A DNA stretch of 64,000 bases from Phaeosaccion multiseriatum (GCA_965112735.1 OZ218952.1:1674001-1738000), one strand, 5' to 3'; positions 11,459 through 23,301 are shown, numbered from the stretch's first letter. Made by a program: numbers and translations. The notes: generated from the letters alone by a model not told the origin.

Positions 11459-12933
11459 CGTCTTGGGGGCTGTGCAGAGCAGGACGCGGGGGGGTGGCGG
11501 CGATTCGGTTACGGTGGCACGCGCTCTTGCTGACGAAAGAGAAAGAAGAGCCCCCAAAGTACCCAATAGTGTACTCGTCCAGATAAGAGAGATTTAAGAT
11601 TGTTAGAATTGTAAATGTAGAAAAAAAGGAAAGAATGGAGAGGGAAATCTTACACTCCAACTCAAACTCAAACCAGCGTATCGTATGTGTGCGAGTAAGT
11701 CCGACAGATTAACCCAAGTGATGAGGAGCAGGTGCAGCCATGTGCCTCAGGTTGAGCAAAACACAGCAACACAATGGAGCGTCCGACAGGCAACAGCGCC
11801 CCTGCTTGCCCATTGCCCTCCCCTCCTCACGACCCCCACACAACCCGCCCGTCCGTCCGTCCGTCCGTCCATCCGTCCGCACGATGACTCACTCGCTCTG
11901 TGTGGCGGCGTCTGGGTGTGTAGGTCATCAGCAGATGGTGGCAGATGGTGGGATAAGGGTCACATCCAAGCAAGATGGGTGCTGAACACCCCTCCCCCCC
12001 TATTCTGTGGTCTCCTCCATCCACAACAAAGCGGCCAAGGAGGCGACCCTCCCACCCCTTTCTATCGGCTGCTGCTGCTGCTGTATCACCAACTGGTGCT
12101 GCTGTATCACCAACTGGTGCTGCTGTATCACACGACATGTGCGCAGCCTCTGTCTGGTCTTGAGATGAGTCCGTCTACAGCAGGAGAAGTGAAAGGGATG
12201 TCGTAGTGCCGCTAACTCACACACACACCTCTCGGCCTCTCGGGCCTACAAGATGGGGGCGCCCTCCTGATTGATGCCCACCCACCCACCTACCCCACCC
12301 GCGCAGCCTTGAAAATAGACTGTCTACGAACGGCATGGAAGCTGAAGAGAGCGATTCACGCGCATCTCGCTCAGAGAAATAACGTGCCCTCATGATGTAA
12401 CGCCTCCTCCAGAGAGGCATGAGACCTTCTCCATCACCAGTGCAGGACCCACTCTCACGCAAGCTGAAAAAGCTCACGCCTCTTGCCACGTCACGTAACC
12501 TTGGCCGCATCAAGAGCGACCGCGTGGGTGGTGGGTTGGTTTTGCTGCGGCATACAATCCTGCCGGTTACAATCCCCACTCACTGGCAGAGCGTCGCGCC
12601 GTAGTCGGACTGGCGCCTCAAAAGGGAGACGCTCAAGGGTCAGGGGTCAGGGCCAGTGTGGCGGTTGGTTGTACGGCCAGTGCAGCGGTTGGTTGTACGA
12701 CACCCGACCCCCCTGGATCTCACACGGTACATTTCTCGCTCTGCCACCGCCACCGCTGCTGCCACTGCTTCTTGTTCGAAATATGCGACACATCGCGTCT
12801 CTCCTTTTCTCCACGAACGACCCCTTTCGACACAAGAATCCAGTCTCCTCCTCGCGTTGTCAGCTCAGGTCCCGCCCTTTCATGAACTTCTTCACCACCA
12901 CCATCATCATCATCAACAACATCATCATCATCG
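11401..12933. other. Intergenic region with small repeats, no supported gene
   Basis: Contains a GT-rich stretch (11420-11460), GTCC units (11848-11875), two complete copies and one partial copy of the dispersed 15-base word (12081-12131), and a short duplication around GCGGTTGGTTGTACG (12660-12700). A minus-strand open stretch at 11827-12138 reads repeated PVGDTA, as in real exons elsewhere, but I see no splice structure or domain. The region may hold the end of an unrecognised gene. Confidence 0.4.
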
Positions 12934-14568
12934 TCACGCTGCGACCGCCGGGGGAAGGATCTCCATCCTCTTTGCGAGGCGGAAAAGGCCCCTGGTCCCC
13001 GGCCTTTGCTGCTCTCCTCCTCCTCCTCCTCCTCCTCCTCCTCCTGCCGCTGCTGCTGCTGCTGCATCCATTCCGCGTGCCGACTCCGTGGCTGATCCCC
13101 TCTTCTCTTCCTTCTTTAGCTCCGGCATATCACTCAGAGTGTCCACCGTGTCGAAGGGGATCTTCTCCATGAGAAAGAATCTGCATGGGGAGTACAAGAG
13201 CGGAACCATTTGAGGAGATAGGAGAGCAAGGCATGGAGGAAGAAGGGTCAAGACGACAAAAGACCCCTTCTCGGGCGCAGAAGAGAGTACCGAGACACAG
13301 CCAGACCACCAGAGGAAGGCTGGGGGGGGACTCCACTCTCTTAACCATAAAGGAGGAGGGACGGCGCCCCCCCAATCGCCATACCCGGTGCACCCACACG
13401 CCCGCCCGCATCCTCATTCCTGCGGTAAACACATACGCCCCGTGCGTGCATCGATGTCGTATCTCCTCGCAAAAAATGCGGCATATGTACCACTCCTCTC
13501 CCATCACTCCCGTCCGTCCGTCCGTCCGTCCGTCCGTCTCCCCCCCCAACGAGCCTCGCATCCCCTCGCTTCCCCTCTCTCGTGCTGCACGGACCCTTAT
13601 CTCCCTCCCCCTTTCCCTCCCCCGGCACCGCTCACCGCACCTGTCCACAGTGGCCAGAAACACGTCCATGACGTCGTCGCCAACCACACCGCAAACGAGC
13701 ACCAACGTGTCCGGCCCTGCGAGCTGCCACATGGACAGCATCAGGGGCTCCACACAGGCGATCTCGTACATGCAGTCCCCAGCGAGGATCATGTCGAAGG
13801 GCGGGGAGAAGGTGGACACGTCCGTCTCGGCCCACACCAGTTGCGCAATGCTGGCGCGGCCCTCGTCAGGAGTTTGGTGCAAGTTTGACTCCACGTTCTC
13901 CATGCATTTCTCTGAGGGGACGGAGAGGCGGGGGCCGGGACAGGCATGGGTGGGTGGGTGCGTTGGGGACGGGGGAGGGGGGCAGGGGTGGAAGAGGCAC
14001 TCAAAATGAGAGGAGCAGAGGGTGAGAGGGGCTGGAGCTGAGCAACGCTGGGGCTTGAAAGGCTGGAACCGGGGCGAACAGCGAAGCCTTCCCCCAAGCA
14101 GCTCGTTGTCTGTACCTGTGTCCATGTCAGTGATCAGAACGTCTGCTCCGCGCTTCGCCACATAGATGCCCGTGAGGCCGATGCCTGTGAGTTGTAGGAG
14201 AGGTCACGAGAAACACAGCTTAGCTACCATGTGCCCATCCATCCCCCCTTGTGCGTCTTGTACCCACCCGCGCCGACTTCAATCACTCGCTTCCCTCGGA
14301 AGAAGTCCTCGCTGAAGATCTCGCGGCTGTCGAGGTACCGACTAAGGAGGACTCCTCCAAGCCACTGCAACCCGGCGATTCCGTTCCCGTCGCCACTCCA
14401 GTCCTCCGTGACCTTAATCGTCATCCCACCCTCATAGCCGTAGACCAGGGTCCAAAGAGAAGAGTCGTCCTGCTCTGCTTCCAGCTCCAGCCGCGTCGCC
14501 TCGGCCTTAGCGAGTCTCCGGGACTCCCTTTTGCGACAACTCGCCTCGTCTGTGCCTTGATTATCCAT
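12934..14568 (-). CDS. METTL21-like protein methyltransferase (Methyltransf_16)
   Basis: Seven-beta-strand SAM-dependent methyltransferase of the METTL21/FAM86 group, which methylates lysines of chaperones and translation factors. Exons (minus): 14568-14268, 14184-14116, about 13911-13641, 13180-12934; about 295 residues. The SAM-binding motif I is rebuilt across the exon 1/2 junction as VIEVGAGIGLTGIYVA, followed by GADVLITDMD. The family D-x-x-Y signature appears as ILAGDCMYE, preceded by FDM. A Trp before the SAM fold (LQWLGGVLLSRYL) matches the family's W.....L..yl block. The C-terminal exon carries an Ala/Gly run from CTC/GCT repeats and its family match is weaker, so that exon is the least certain part. 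The start is the first in-frame ATG and gives an acidic N terminus without a targeting signal, implying cytosol or nucleus. Confidence 0.82.
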
Positions 14569-14689
14569 CTTTTACAGAGCCGTGGAAGGAAGAGGAAGGA
14601 AGCCAAAAGAAGGGCCAACCAACGAGCTGAAACTGCAACTGACATCCGTGACCCCCGCCCTTTTCTTTCCCTCCCCGTCTTTGATTGCT

Positions 14690-15700
14690 CTCCAGGTGCA
14701 GCGGCTCTTTGACGCCATAATCCATGGGGTGGCCGCACCAAAGGTCAAGGCGATCGTGGGAAAGCTCGTGTCCAAGAAGGGTAAAGCAAGGTTGGACCAG
14801 CTGGTGGATAAGGACGGGTCCCCTTCTTCTAGCAGGCGTCCAGGACATTCTCGTCTCGGCAGGTTTGTGTCGAGGGATTGAGTAAGGAGAGAAGGGACGC
14901 ACTCCGCTCTATATTGCGTCTCTGTATGGGAATGTGGCGGAAGTGGGCAGACTTTCTCGGTCAACGCCAACATTTTGCCGCCGATGATTGCTGCTCAAAA
15001 TGGACATGCAGCAGTGGTTGGTGTCGATGCGGCGGATCGTGAGGGATGCGCTCCTCTCTACATCGCCTCTGTATGTGGACGCACTCCAGTAGGATCGCAG
15101 CTCATCTCATCAGGCGCATCGTTCGAGAGACCCCGTCAGGGGATCACTCCGCTCCTTATCGTTTGCTCGAATGGGCATCCAGCGGTAAGGAGCTCATCTC
15201 AGCAAGTGCTGGAGTTGATGAGGTGACAAGGAGGGGTATTAGCTCTTTTATGGTCATGGCTGCAGTAGTGGACGAGCTTCACGATGCCGTTGTCGCAGTG
15301 GGAGCGACGAATTTTGAGCGTCGGGCGCCTCTCCATTTTTGCCTCCGCAAAAGGTCATGAGGAAGTGGTGAAGCGCCTTCTCCGTGCTGGCGCCAAGGTG
15401 GATTGTGGGGACGCCACCGGTGGATTCACTCCGCTCCGCTCTGCTGCTCTGCAAGGGCACGGGGCAGTCGTCACCCGTCTTCTCGCCGCAGGCTGTGCAT
15501 GTGCGCAATCGACCCAACCTTTGGCAGGCAGAGGGGGGTACCGCCGCAGCAGAGGGGCCTTGGCTCGGAGACCATGCACGAGGTGGCGTCGGAAAGGGCC
15601 TGAACAACCGGGCATCACCTTCTGTAGGTGTATGGTCAGGACATCGACATTTGGTATCGAGAGGGTCGACATTGGTCCCGTGATGAATGAATGAACGGGA
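14690..15700 (+). pseudogene. Decayed ankyrin-repeat gene remnant
   Basis: Ankyrin-repeat pieces occur in shifting frames: GRTPLYIASLYGNVAEV near 14895, PPMIAAQNGHAAVV near 14980, CAPLYIASVCGRTP near 15050, ITPLLIVCSNGHPAV near 15150, and GHEEVVKRLLRAGAKVDCG near 15350 followed by FTPLRSAALQGHGAVV. Stops and frame changes separate the pieces and no intron set joins them. An open segment before it (14695-14820, VQRLFDAIIHGVAAP) may be its N-terminal exon, since it is preceded by CTCTCCAG. The right end runs directly into a long inverted repeat. A functional gene with many tiny introns is possible but less likely. Confidence 0.65.
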
Positions 15701-15753
15701 CCAATGTCGAACCTCTCGATACCAAATGTCGATGTCCTGACCATACACCTACA
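15623..15753. repeat. Near-perfect inverted repeat, 59-bp arms and 13-bp loop
   Basis: The left arm (15623-15681) begins TGTAGGTGTATGGTCAGGAC. The right arm (15695-15753) is its reverse complement apart from one mismatch. The loop is GATGAATGAATGA. It could form a strong hairpin in DNA or RNA. Confidence 0.93.
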
Positions 15754-15762
15754 CTTCGTTCA

Positions 15763-15970
15763 GCAGGGAGCGGTTCAGACCGTTCAGGCCATTACAATAC
15801 AGACCGTTCAGGCCATTACAATACACCAGATCAGAATGGGCTTGCGGCCTTGGCTCTAGGCCGCTCAGTTTAAAGTCCTAGGCGGCCTTGGCTCTAGGCC
15901 ACTCAGTTTAAAGTCCTAGGCGGCCTCTGGCCCGCCTCTAGCCCGCCTCTGGGCAGCCTCTAGGCAGCCC
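15763..15970 (+). repeat. Two short tandem duplications downstream of the hairpin
   Basis: A unit of about 24 bp (AGACCGTTCAGGCCATTACA plus ATAC) occurs twice at about 15777-15823. A unit of about 37 bp (GGCGGCCTTGGCTCTAGGCC onward to AGTCCTA) occurs twice at about 15845-15920. CCCGCCTCTAG-type units follow. Confidence 0.8.
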
Positions 15971-16636
15971 CCCCCCGTGACCGCGGGTGCGTGCGTGCCC
16001 CCCGCCAGCCAGTGGTAGCAGCACACCTGTAGGCATGTACTCCTTGCAGGGCAGGCGAGGTGGAGAGAGACAACACGAATCAAGCCTACTCCTCGCTTTC
16101 AATCCCATACATTTGCTTATAGTCCCTCGGGGGGGGGGGGGGGAATGCCACCGTCTAGGCCGCCCCCCTAAGCCAAGCCAAACTTTCCTCCTCTTTAACA
16201 AGTTTATTTGATTATGGCCGGCGCCATCCCGACCTCTTTTCTTTGCATGCCATAAACTTGTCCAGGGCCGAACGTTGTTTTGTTGTTTTTCTACAAGCCC
16301 GTGGGTGGAGGGTTTGGTGTGTGCGTGTGTGTCAAAATTCCAGTTTATGATACCCCCCCCAAACTCTCGGGCTCGGAGCTGTTCCTTGAGAGGAAAACAT
16401 AACATCATAATCCCGTTGGTGTGGAAAAGTGAGCAGTGACATCGATTTCCGTCCGAGGTCAGCAAGAGCTCTCCGGATCAAGGGAGAGTACGTGGACACA
16501 AGGTCGCAGCAGCGGTAGTAACACAGTAACAGGGCTGAGTGGTCCACGGTGCGGGGGAGAGCAACGGAGGGGGCCGACAAAAGACACACGCAGCCAGAAT
16601 TGTTTTCGGTTCAGTGAGGAGTCAGCCAGCGCCGAG
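15971..16636. other. Spacer and 5' region of the dehydrogenase-like gene
   Basis: Contains two G/C homopolymer runs (around 16128-16142 and 16354-16361) and no recognisable coding sequence. The last 200 bp are open in the frame of the following gene, but there is no family support for starting there. Confidence 0.5.
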
Positions 16637-19600
16637 ATGGAGGCGCAGGCGCAGCAGGCGCAGTGGCGCCCGCGGGTCACTCTAGGCGGGGGGCTGGCTG
16701 CCTTGGCAGTGGGCGTGGCTGTGATTGCGGGAGGGCGGGACTTATGGGGGGAGGCCCTTTGTAATCTGGCGGACTTCGATACTCAATCATCGACGATTGT
16801 GGAGGACGTCTTCAATCCCTCCAACGCGGCCATCACTGACCACTGTGTGGCTACGCGGTGGTCTCCTCCTGGATCCATCATCCCGGAGGACCACGCCTTC
16901 ATCGTCAACCAAAGAGGCCTCCTCTACGTGCGGACCAGGGGGTCGGACGGGTCCAGCGTGGACGCCACTCTGCTGGACATGGAGGACGAAATCTTCAGCT
17001 GGCACGACCGCGGCTTGCTCAGCATGGCCATTCACCCGGACTACGGCGTGGATGGCAACTACTACGTGTACGGCTTTTACACAGGCCTGTACGGAAGTGA
17101 GGGAGACGACAACCACTGGACAACCGACGATTGTCAGGTGTTCCCTAACGCCGCGGACGCGCGCCCCTTCTGCGAGGCTCCCGGTGTGCTGGAGCGGTTC
17201 ATCATGGAGCCCATCATGGACGATGGGGAGGTGGTGGGCTACGAGCCGCTCGTGCGCGACCAGATTCTTGTGGAGGACTGGTGCGGCTCCAGCCTGACGC
17301 ACCACATCGGCACCATTGCTTTCTTGCGGGATGGAGGCATGGTGCTGACGGCCGGAGAGGCGTCTCAGGCGCTGAATGAGATCGACACGGGACTGTCTTA
17401 CGACCCTTGCATGGTGGACGACGGCGAGCCGGACCGACCCCAGGGAGCGTTCCGCTCGCAGCGAGACGAATGGCTGTCAGGTGAGGGGGAACATATAGAT
17501 ATTCACGTTGTATGGACCTGGGTGTTTGTTTATCTTGGTGCTTGGGACCAGCGAAGCCCTGAGTCGTCCCCGCCCTGATCTAACCCTTTGTTCTTTTGAA
17601 AAAACACGCTGGCTCTGCCCCAGAACTCGTTTATGCCCTTTTCTTCTTTGGAAAGACTAGAAGGAAGAGGAGGGAACCAAACTCTATCCTTAGAGAAACT
17701 CACTTCCTTCGATTGCGCCTAACTTGTCCCTCTTCTTTTTGACTTGGGGCCGGCCCATGCATGTGTGCCACCTGTGTCTCCCCATCTACAGGCAAGGCGC
17801 TTCGCTTCACTGCGGAGTCTCTGCTGAAGGACTCCGAACTGGTGAAGGACGAGGACTTCTTCGTCATTGCCAAGGGCCTGCGCAACCCCTTCCGCCTCAC
17901 CGTGCACCCCGAGAGCGGCGACGTGTACATTGGCGACGTAGGAAGCTCCGGTACCGCGGCACGGGAAGAGATCAACCTCATTCCTGACCCCGTGTCGGGA
18001 GGTACGGACGCACCGGTGCTCAACTTTGGCTGGCCTTGCATGGAAGGAGTGGTGCCTCACCCGGAGTTCCGCAGCTTCATTCTCAATGCGCCGGACTCCC
18101 CCGAGAAGAGCATTTGCCAATCCATTTACAACAACAATATGGACGAGTACAGGGACCCCGTCTACCACTACCGCGACACGTCGGTGGAGCCCTTTGACCC
18201 CGATCAGCCGGACGCATGCACCCCCGGTGGATCCACAAACGAGGGCGCTATTGCCTCCCTCCTCTTTTACGGAGAGGGCCCCTTGGAGGACGTGCTGCAA
18301 GGGAAGCTCATCTTTTCCGATTACGCCAAGCAGTGCGCCGTCTACTTTGACAATGATGCGGACGGCATGCCGGACTTTGACTCAGCACACATTTTGTTCG
18401 AGGGGGAGGAGTATGTGGACTTGACGCAGGCGCCCGACGGCTTCCTCTATCTGACTGTGTGGAGCGGTTCACTCAACGGCATTCAAGCCATGACGCAGGT
18501 GAGGTGAAATGAAGCTACTGCTGCTGACCGGGCGTGGAGTGGGGGGGGGGTAATAAGCTGGTGCGTACTTTCATATTTATATTACTTGTTGCTCACCGTG
18601 TTTTTCGCCCCTCTGTCTCTGTCTGTCTCTTGCCCACCCTTTCTTTACATCCAATACAGGTGAGCGACGTAACACCCCCCGTGGCCGCCCTCAAAGTGGA
18701 CAGGGAGGTCGCTAACGTAGAGGAGGGAGGCACGCTCGAGTTCGACGCCACCGACTCCTCCCTCTCGAACCTTGGCGACAGCATCAACCTCTACATGTTT
18801 GACTACGACGGCGACGGAGAGGTTGACGAGGAGAACGAGACTGGCATTGGTTCCTACACGTACACAGAGAAGGGAATCTTTGTGGCCTCCGTCACGGTGT
18901 CGACTGAGCAGGGGGGTGTAGATTGCGAGAGTATCCCCGTTATTGTCGGCGTGGACTTGGAGGTTGAGTTTGACCCTCCTTCCGGGGAGTGGGAAGCCGG
19001 GGACAATGTGAGCTTTGAGCTGACCATTACGGGCGAAGACGTGCCCGCGGACGGCATTACCTGGAGCCAGCGTACAAAGCATTGCATCTTTGACACCTGC
19101 GCCGGGATTGGCCGATGCCACTTCCACAGCGACGTGGTTGACGGCGAGGGCACGGGCTACAGCGGCTCCTTCAGCCCTCTGGCTCACGAGCTCCCTTCCA
19201 GCGTGTTCCTCACGGCGTCCTTCGAGATTGACGGCACGGCTGTGGTGAGGTCTTTTGAGACCATGGCCAAGACGTATCAGTTTCAGCTCAGCTCCACACC
19301 GGTGCTGGGTGCGTCGTTCCGCACCGGAGAGTCAGGAGAGACTTGCCAATTCAGCAACCCTCCCTGTGTGCTGGGCATGATGGCCGAGAACAACCTAGCG
19401 GTGTCTCTCGCAAGCAGGTACCAAGCCGAGCAGGACAAGTTTTACGCGTTTACCCATTACGAGTTTACGCACGACGGCAGCACGGAGGAAGTCACCAGGC
19501 CCACAATCATCGACAGAGCGTCGAGCGACGGCACCATTGTGGCACACTTTGAGGAGATTGAGCTAGAGCTGGACGAGACCATCGAGAGGCCCAACATTGG

Positions 19601-20840
19601 CGTGGCGGAGGCGCGAGGCTTTGAGCAGATCTACGTGGAGTGGAACGGCATTCCTGATACGGACCACTTTGTCATTCACCTGGCCACCACCACCGAGGAG
19701 GGCAACCCTCACCTGCCCCACACGGTGTACCCCACGGGAACGGTGGTGCCGTCCAGCACTCTCAATGACCTGCTTGTGGTGCCCGATGGAAACTACGACC
19801 TTATTGTGACGGTGAGGGCTCTGAACCTTGCTGATGGGACCATGGGCCCCCCATCGGACGAGGTAATGGTGTCCATGGAGGCGAGCGATGGGGAGTGCGT
19901 CGACAACATTGCCGAGTGTGTGTACCACCGCGTGGAGTGCACTCGCGCCGTGTCGGATACCGCTCGTGCCAACGGGTTGGGTGCCTTTTACGACCTTTAC
20001 TGCCTCGAGGATCCCGACCGGGCAGGATGCACCACCGCTTTCGACCTCGAAGCGGGCTGCAGGACGTGCTTCACCGACCGTTGCCTCTGGGCGGACGCCA
20101 CCGGTGAGGACCCGGGCATCATCCCCGACTGCCCCCCGTGTGTGGCCGACCTGTATCAGGTGGATCAGCCTACGGGCACTTGCGAGGACAGTGACTTTGA
20201 GTCACAAACGGGCTATGACCCCACCCCACGATCCTCCACTGTTCCGGACTTCGAGGAGGAAATACTAAGTGAGTTTGTGTGTGTATGTGTACATGATGAT
20301 TGCTTTGGGAGGCGAAGGAGTGGGGATGCATGGAATTCTTTATCCTTTTTTGTCGTCCGTTTTGTGTCGAACGTGGAGAATTCTAATTTTACTTTTGCTT
20401 GCCCCCCTCCCTCTCCCTCGCCCCCCCCCCCCCCCCCAACAGCTCCCAGCCCCTCGGGTGTGCCACAGCTCCCCGACACTCCTCCCCCGACCCACATCGA
20501 CGGTACCACAGACCCCCCAGCACCCACGCCTGCCTCCACAGAAGCCCCCACCGCTGGCAGCAATGGTGGTGGTGGTGGTGGTGACAGCGAAGAGAGCGAA
20601 GAGAGCGCAGAGCCCACGCCCTCGCCCACCAGCAGCCGCGGCACCGACGGCACGGAGGCCCCTTCTTCCACGCCGGCCCCTGTTGGCGCCCGCAGTAGCT
20701 CCGGTGACTCTTCGTCCGCCGGCCTCGACGCGCAGAGCACCATCATTGTGGCCGCAGCGGCGGGGGGAGCAGTGCTCATCGGGGCGGTCGTTGCTGCCGG
20801 TGTCGTGATGAAGAAGCGACAGAACGCCGTGACGGGCTAA
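16637..20840 (+). CDS. Membrane-anchored glucose/sorbosone-dehydrogenase-like (HHIP-like) protein with PKD domain
   Basis: A GSDH-type six-bladed beta propeller, the fold of soluble PQQ sugar dehydrogenases and HHIP-like proteins, displayed outside the cell. Exons: 16637-17480, 17792-18498, 18660-20268, 20443-20840; phases close, about 1185 residues. ATG 16637 precedes a hydrophobic N-terminal anchor (LGGGLAALAVGVAVIAGG). Propeller blocks include RGLLSMAIHPDYGVDGNYYV, HHIGTIAFLRDGGM, GLRNPFRLTVHPESGDVYIG, DVGSSGTAAREEIN, LNFGWPCMEG and KLIFSDYAKQ. A PKD-like domain follows (TPPVAALKVD, LEFDATDSS, YTYTEKGIF). Further on are a second beta region, a Cys-rich segment (about 19895-20150), a Pro/Ser/Thr-rich stalk, and a C-terminal membrane helix ending VMKKRQNAVTG. 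Catalytic competence is not certain from sequence alone. Upstream in-frame ATG 16436 would add an unlikely polar leader. Confidence 0.85.
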
Positions 20841-21383
20841 ATTTTTCATGGCGTGCTGAAGAGGAGGGGGATTTTTTCACACTATGGGAATAGTGGAGTA
20901 GTAGTAGCTTTGGGCTTGTCATCTCTTGTATAGGTTTGTTAGTTCGGAAGGGGTAGTTACGTAGCTGTCAATGGGAAGCGCGCCCCAGGCCTTGGCACAG
21001 GGCTGCTGCTGAGAGTTTGTACAAACAAGTAAAACGAAACGAAGAGAAAAAAAGTGATGTTTATTTGTACGTGTATTCATCGTCTTTCACCGTCTCTCGT
21101 GATCTCCGTATTTCCCATCCTCGCGACGGCATAAATCAACAGCAGGCCAAACAGCAGCCCCACGCACCTGAGCACAATCTGTTGCGCGGCCCTCCTCTTA
21201 GGCCCTCTCCCATCCACACGCAGGGTGGCTTCTAAATATCTGTCCTCCTCGTCCTCCTCTTCCTCCTCCTCCTCCTCCTCCTCCTCCTCCTCCTCCTCCT
21301 CCCCCTCTTCCTTCTCCTCTTCCTCCTCCTCCTCCTCTTCTCCTTTCTCTCTGACCTTCGTCTCTCCAACCTGTGAAGACGAT
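20841..21383. other. Convergent 3' region with CTC tract and an acidic/membrane-helix open frame on the minus strand
   Basis: Between the dehydrogenase-like gene and the IF1-like gene. A (CTC)n tract at about 21246-21345 encodes poly-Glu on the minus strand, followed by RRAAQQIVLRCVGLLFGLLL, a plausible membrane helix, ending at 21077. This frame does not follow in phase from the IF1-like exons as I splice them. Confidence 0.5.
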
Positions 21384-22589
21384 TTAGTGGTGCCTGTAGT
21401 GTACAAGGGAGAGGTCCGGAGGGAAGTACTTAGAGAAGACGGGTGGGGGAGAGTATAAGATAAGACATGTGTGGGCCCCAACGTTCTCTACCCATCTCTC
21501 CTTTCTCTTAGTCTCTACTGCGTCCAGCACAAGCAAATTCTCTAAATTCTCTGCAGGACTCTCCTGCCCACCATTCACTGCACATGCATACACACACCCA
21601 CATACCGTGCGCACACGCACACACAGCCCACACACAGCACACACACACACACACTCACTTCCAAGCAACAATCTCCTCGATCACCTCCGGTGATACTTTG
21701 GCGCCGTGCCTGTGCGAGAGAGAGGGGGGTGGCAGGGAAAGGAGAGGCAGGCAGGAAGAATGAGCCGCGTGACGAATAAGGGGGGGGGGGAGATTACATA
21801 CTTAAGATTACATACTAAGAAGGCAGGCCTCCGCTGTCCCGGCCCTGCTGAGCAGTGAAAGAGCCTTGGAATAGGTCTTTCTATCTATCATCAGACATCC
21901 GCAATGCACAAATGCAACACCCCAGTGAGGGCTCTGAAGGTTGCAACAACAACAACAACAACAACGCCAGCATCAGCAGCAGCAGCTATGACTTACTTGG
22001 TGAGAATCCCCTTGAGCTCCTCAACACCTTCGTCCCTTTCCTTCTCCATCTTGGCGAGCACCTTGTGGTGGAGGGGGGAAGGGAAGAGCAGGCCGCAGCG
22101 CGAAGCGTGTGCAATAATTCACTTGGTGGGTGAGCACGGAAGCACCCAAACGCGCACACTACTCGCAACCGCAGCCACTGACCCCATATGCCCTGGCATC
22201 GTATCTGCACGCCCTGGCTTGGACTGGAGCTTACACACATATACATGCATATATACCATATCATTGGACCTTCCTCCTACCTTCTTGAGCTTCGCGGCCT
22301 CCTCCTTGCGGAAATAGACAACCTCCTCGCCCTTCTCCCTGGACAAGTAGAGCAGAGGTGGGGAGAGAAAAGAGGAGGAAAGGGGAAGAGAGAAGGTGAG
22401 TGCTACCCTGCCAAGTCTTGTTCGTTCTCTCTTCTATCGCGGTCTGTTTCTCTCCTCTCTATCTATAACGACTCACCGGTCCTCGAAGGTACCCATCATC
22501 CGCCGAGCGCCCATACTTGCGCTGGCGGGCATCTGCGACCTAACTGCCCGCGAGGATCGCAGGGCAAAGCGTGCCAGAGAGGAAGCCAT
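21384..22589 (-). CDS. Mitochondrial ATP synthase inhibitor IF1-like protein
   Basis: IF1 blocks ATP hydrolysis by F1-ATPase when the proton gradient falls. Exons (minus): 22589-22477, 22338-22281, 22061-21997, 21709-21659, plus a short last exon that is uncertain. The N terminus is a basic Ala/Ser/Arg presequence (MASSLARFALRSSRAVRSQ) suited to mitochondria. The inhibitory block reads FEDREKGEEVVYFRKEEAAK, aligning with the family pattern FxxREKxxExxYFRxxxxxxLxxLK. A helix follows (KMEKERDEGVEELKGILTK), then VSPEVIEEIVAWK, an extension beyond classical IF1. For the last exon I prefer an acceptor at 21394 giving two residues and TAA (21386-21384). An acceptor near 21371 would instead give a long Arg-rich tail ending at 21233. 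Family call moderately sure; 3' end unsure. Confidence 0.65.
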
Positions 22590-23301
22590 GGTGCTTGCGG
22601 GGAAGAGAGGGAGTGTGAAGCGGTGTGGAAGTGCTTGAGTGGTGTTCCTGGTGACGCTGCTGTGGGGCTGCGTAGGGAACGACCGAGGACAGAGACAGAA
22701 GGAACGAGAAGAAGGGGGAGTGGGTGAATTCCTTGTTGCAAATGCGTGTGGGCTGCTTCCCGTACGAAGGCAAATCACGGAGGCAAAGCGCGAGGAGTGT
22801 GAGGGGGAATCGGACAAGGAAGGTGTCCGATGTAGGTGCAGTGAGCCTCCCCCATAGGAAAATACAAGCCTCCCACGGGCAAAGGGAAATTGTGTTCTCC
22901 ATTTCCCCACCCATGGCGCATAAGACATTTCCCCCCCTCTTGACATTCAGCTCCCACTCCTCCTCCCACTGTTGCTCCTTTCCCTAACCCCGCCTTTCAC
23001 CTTCGTCTCACCTGCGCTTACTTACTCTTTTTTCTTTTTTTTCTCTGCTGGCTCTGTGGCTTCAAGGCCCCGAGGGGGGATCGGCATCTGTGAGACACGA
23101 CCGACGAGCGACCAACTGCCACTCATGGCCCTTGTTTCCTGTTTCCGATTTCCCCTCCACGACCTTGAGCCTTTCTTTCTTGTCGAGCGAAAAAAAAACG
23201 CCAGCAGCTGCAGCAGAGGAGGGGAGGAGTGTAGGAGTTAGGTGGCCTGAGCAGCTGGTCTTTGACGGCCGCAATCGCGTCTCTGCCAAGATTTTGTAAA
23301 G
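22590..23301. promoter_or_regulatory. Divergent promoter region between IF1-like gene and transporter
   Basis: 712 bp between two divergent start codons. No coding support was found; it contains pyrimidine-rich blocks, including a T-rich stretch at 23025-23045. The regulatory role is inferred from orientation only. Confidence 0.4.

Noticed and set aside
12217-12579. Minus-strand open frame of 120 codons as a gene
   Set aside because: No domain, no clear splice partners and composition like spacer DNA.
16436-16636. Upstream in-frame ATG as the start of the dehydrogenase-like gene
   Set aside because: It adds 67 polar residues before the hydrophobic anchor, with no family support; ATG 16637 puts the anchor at the N terminus.
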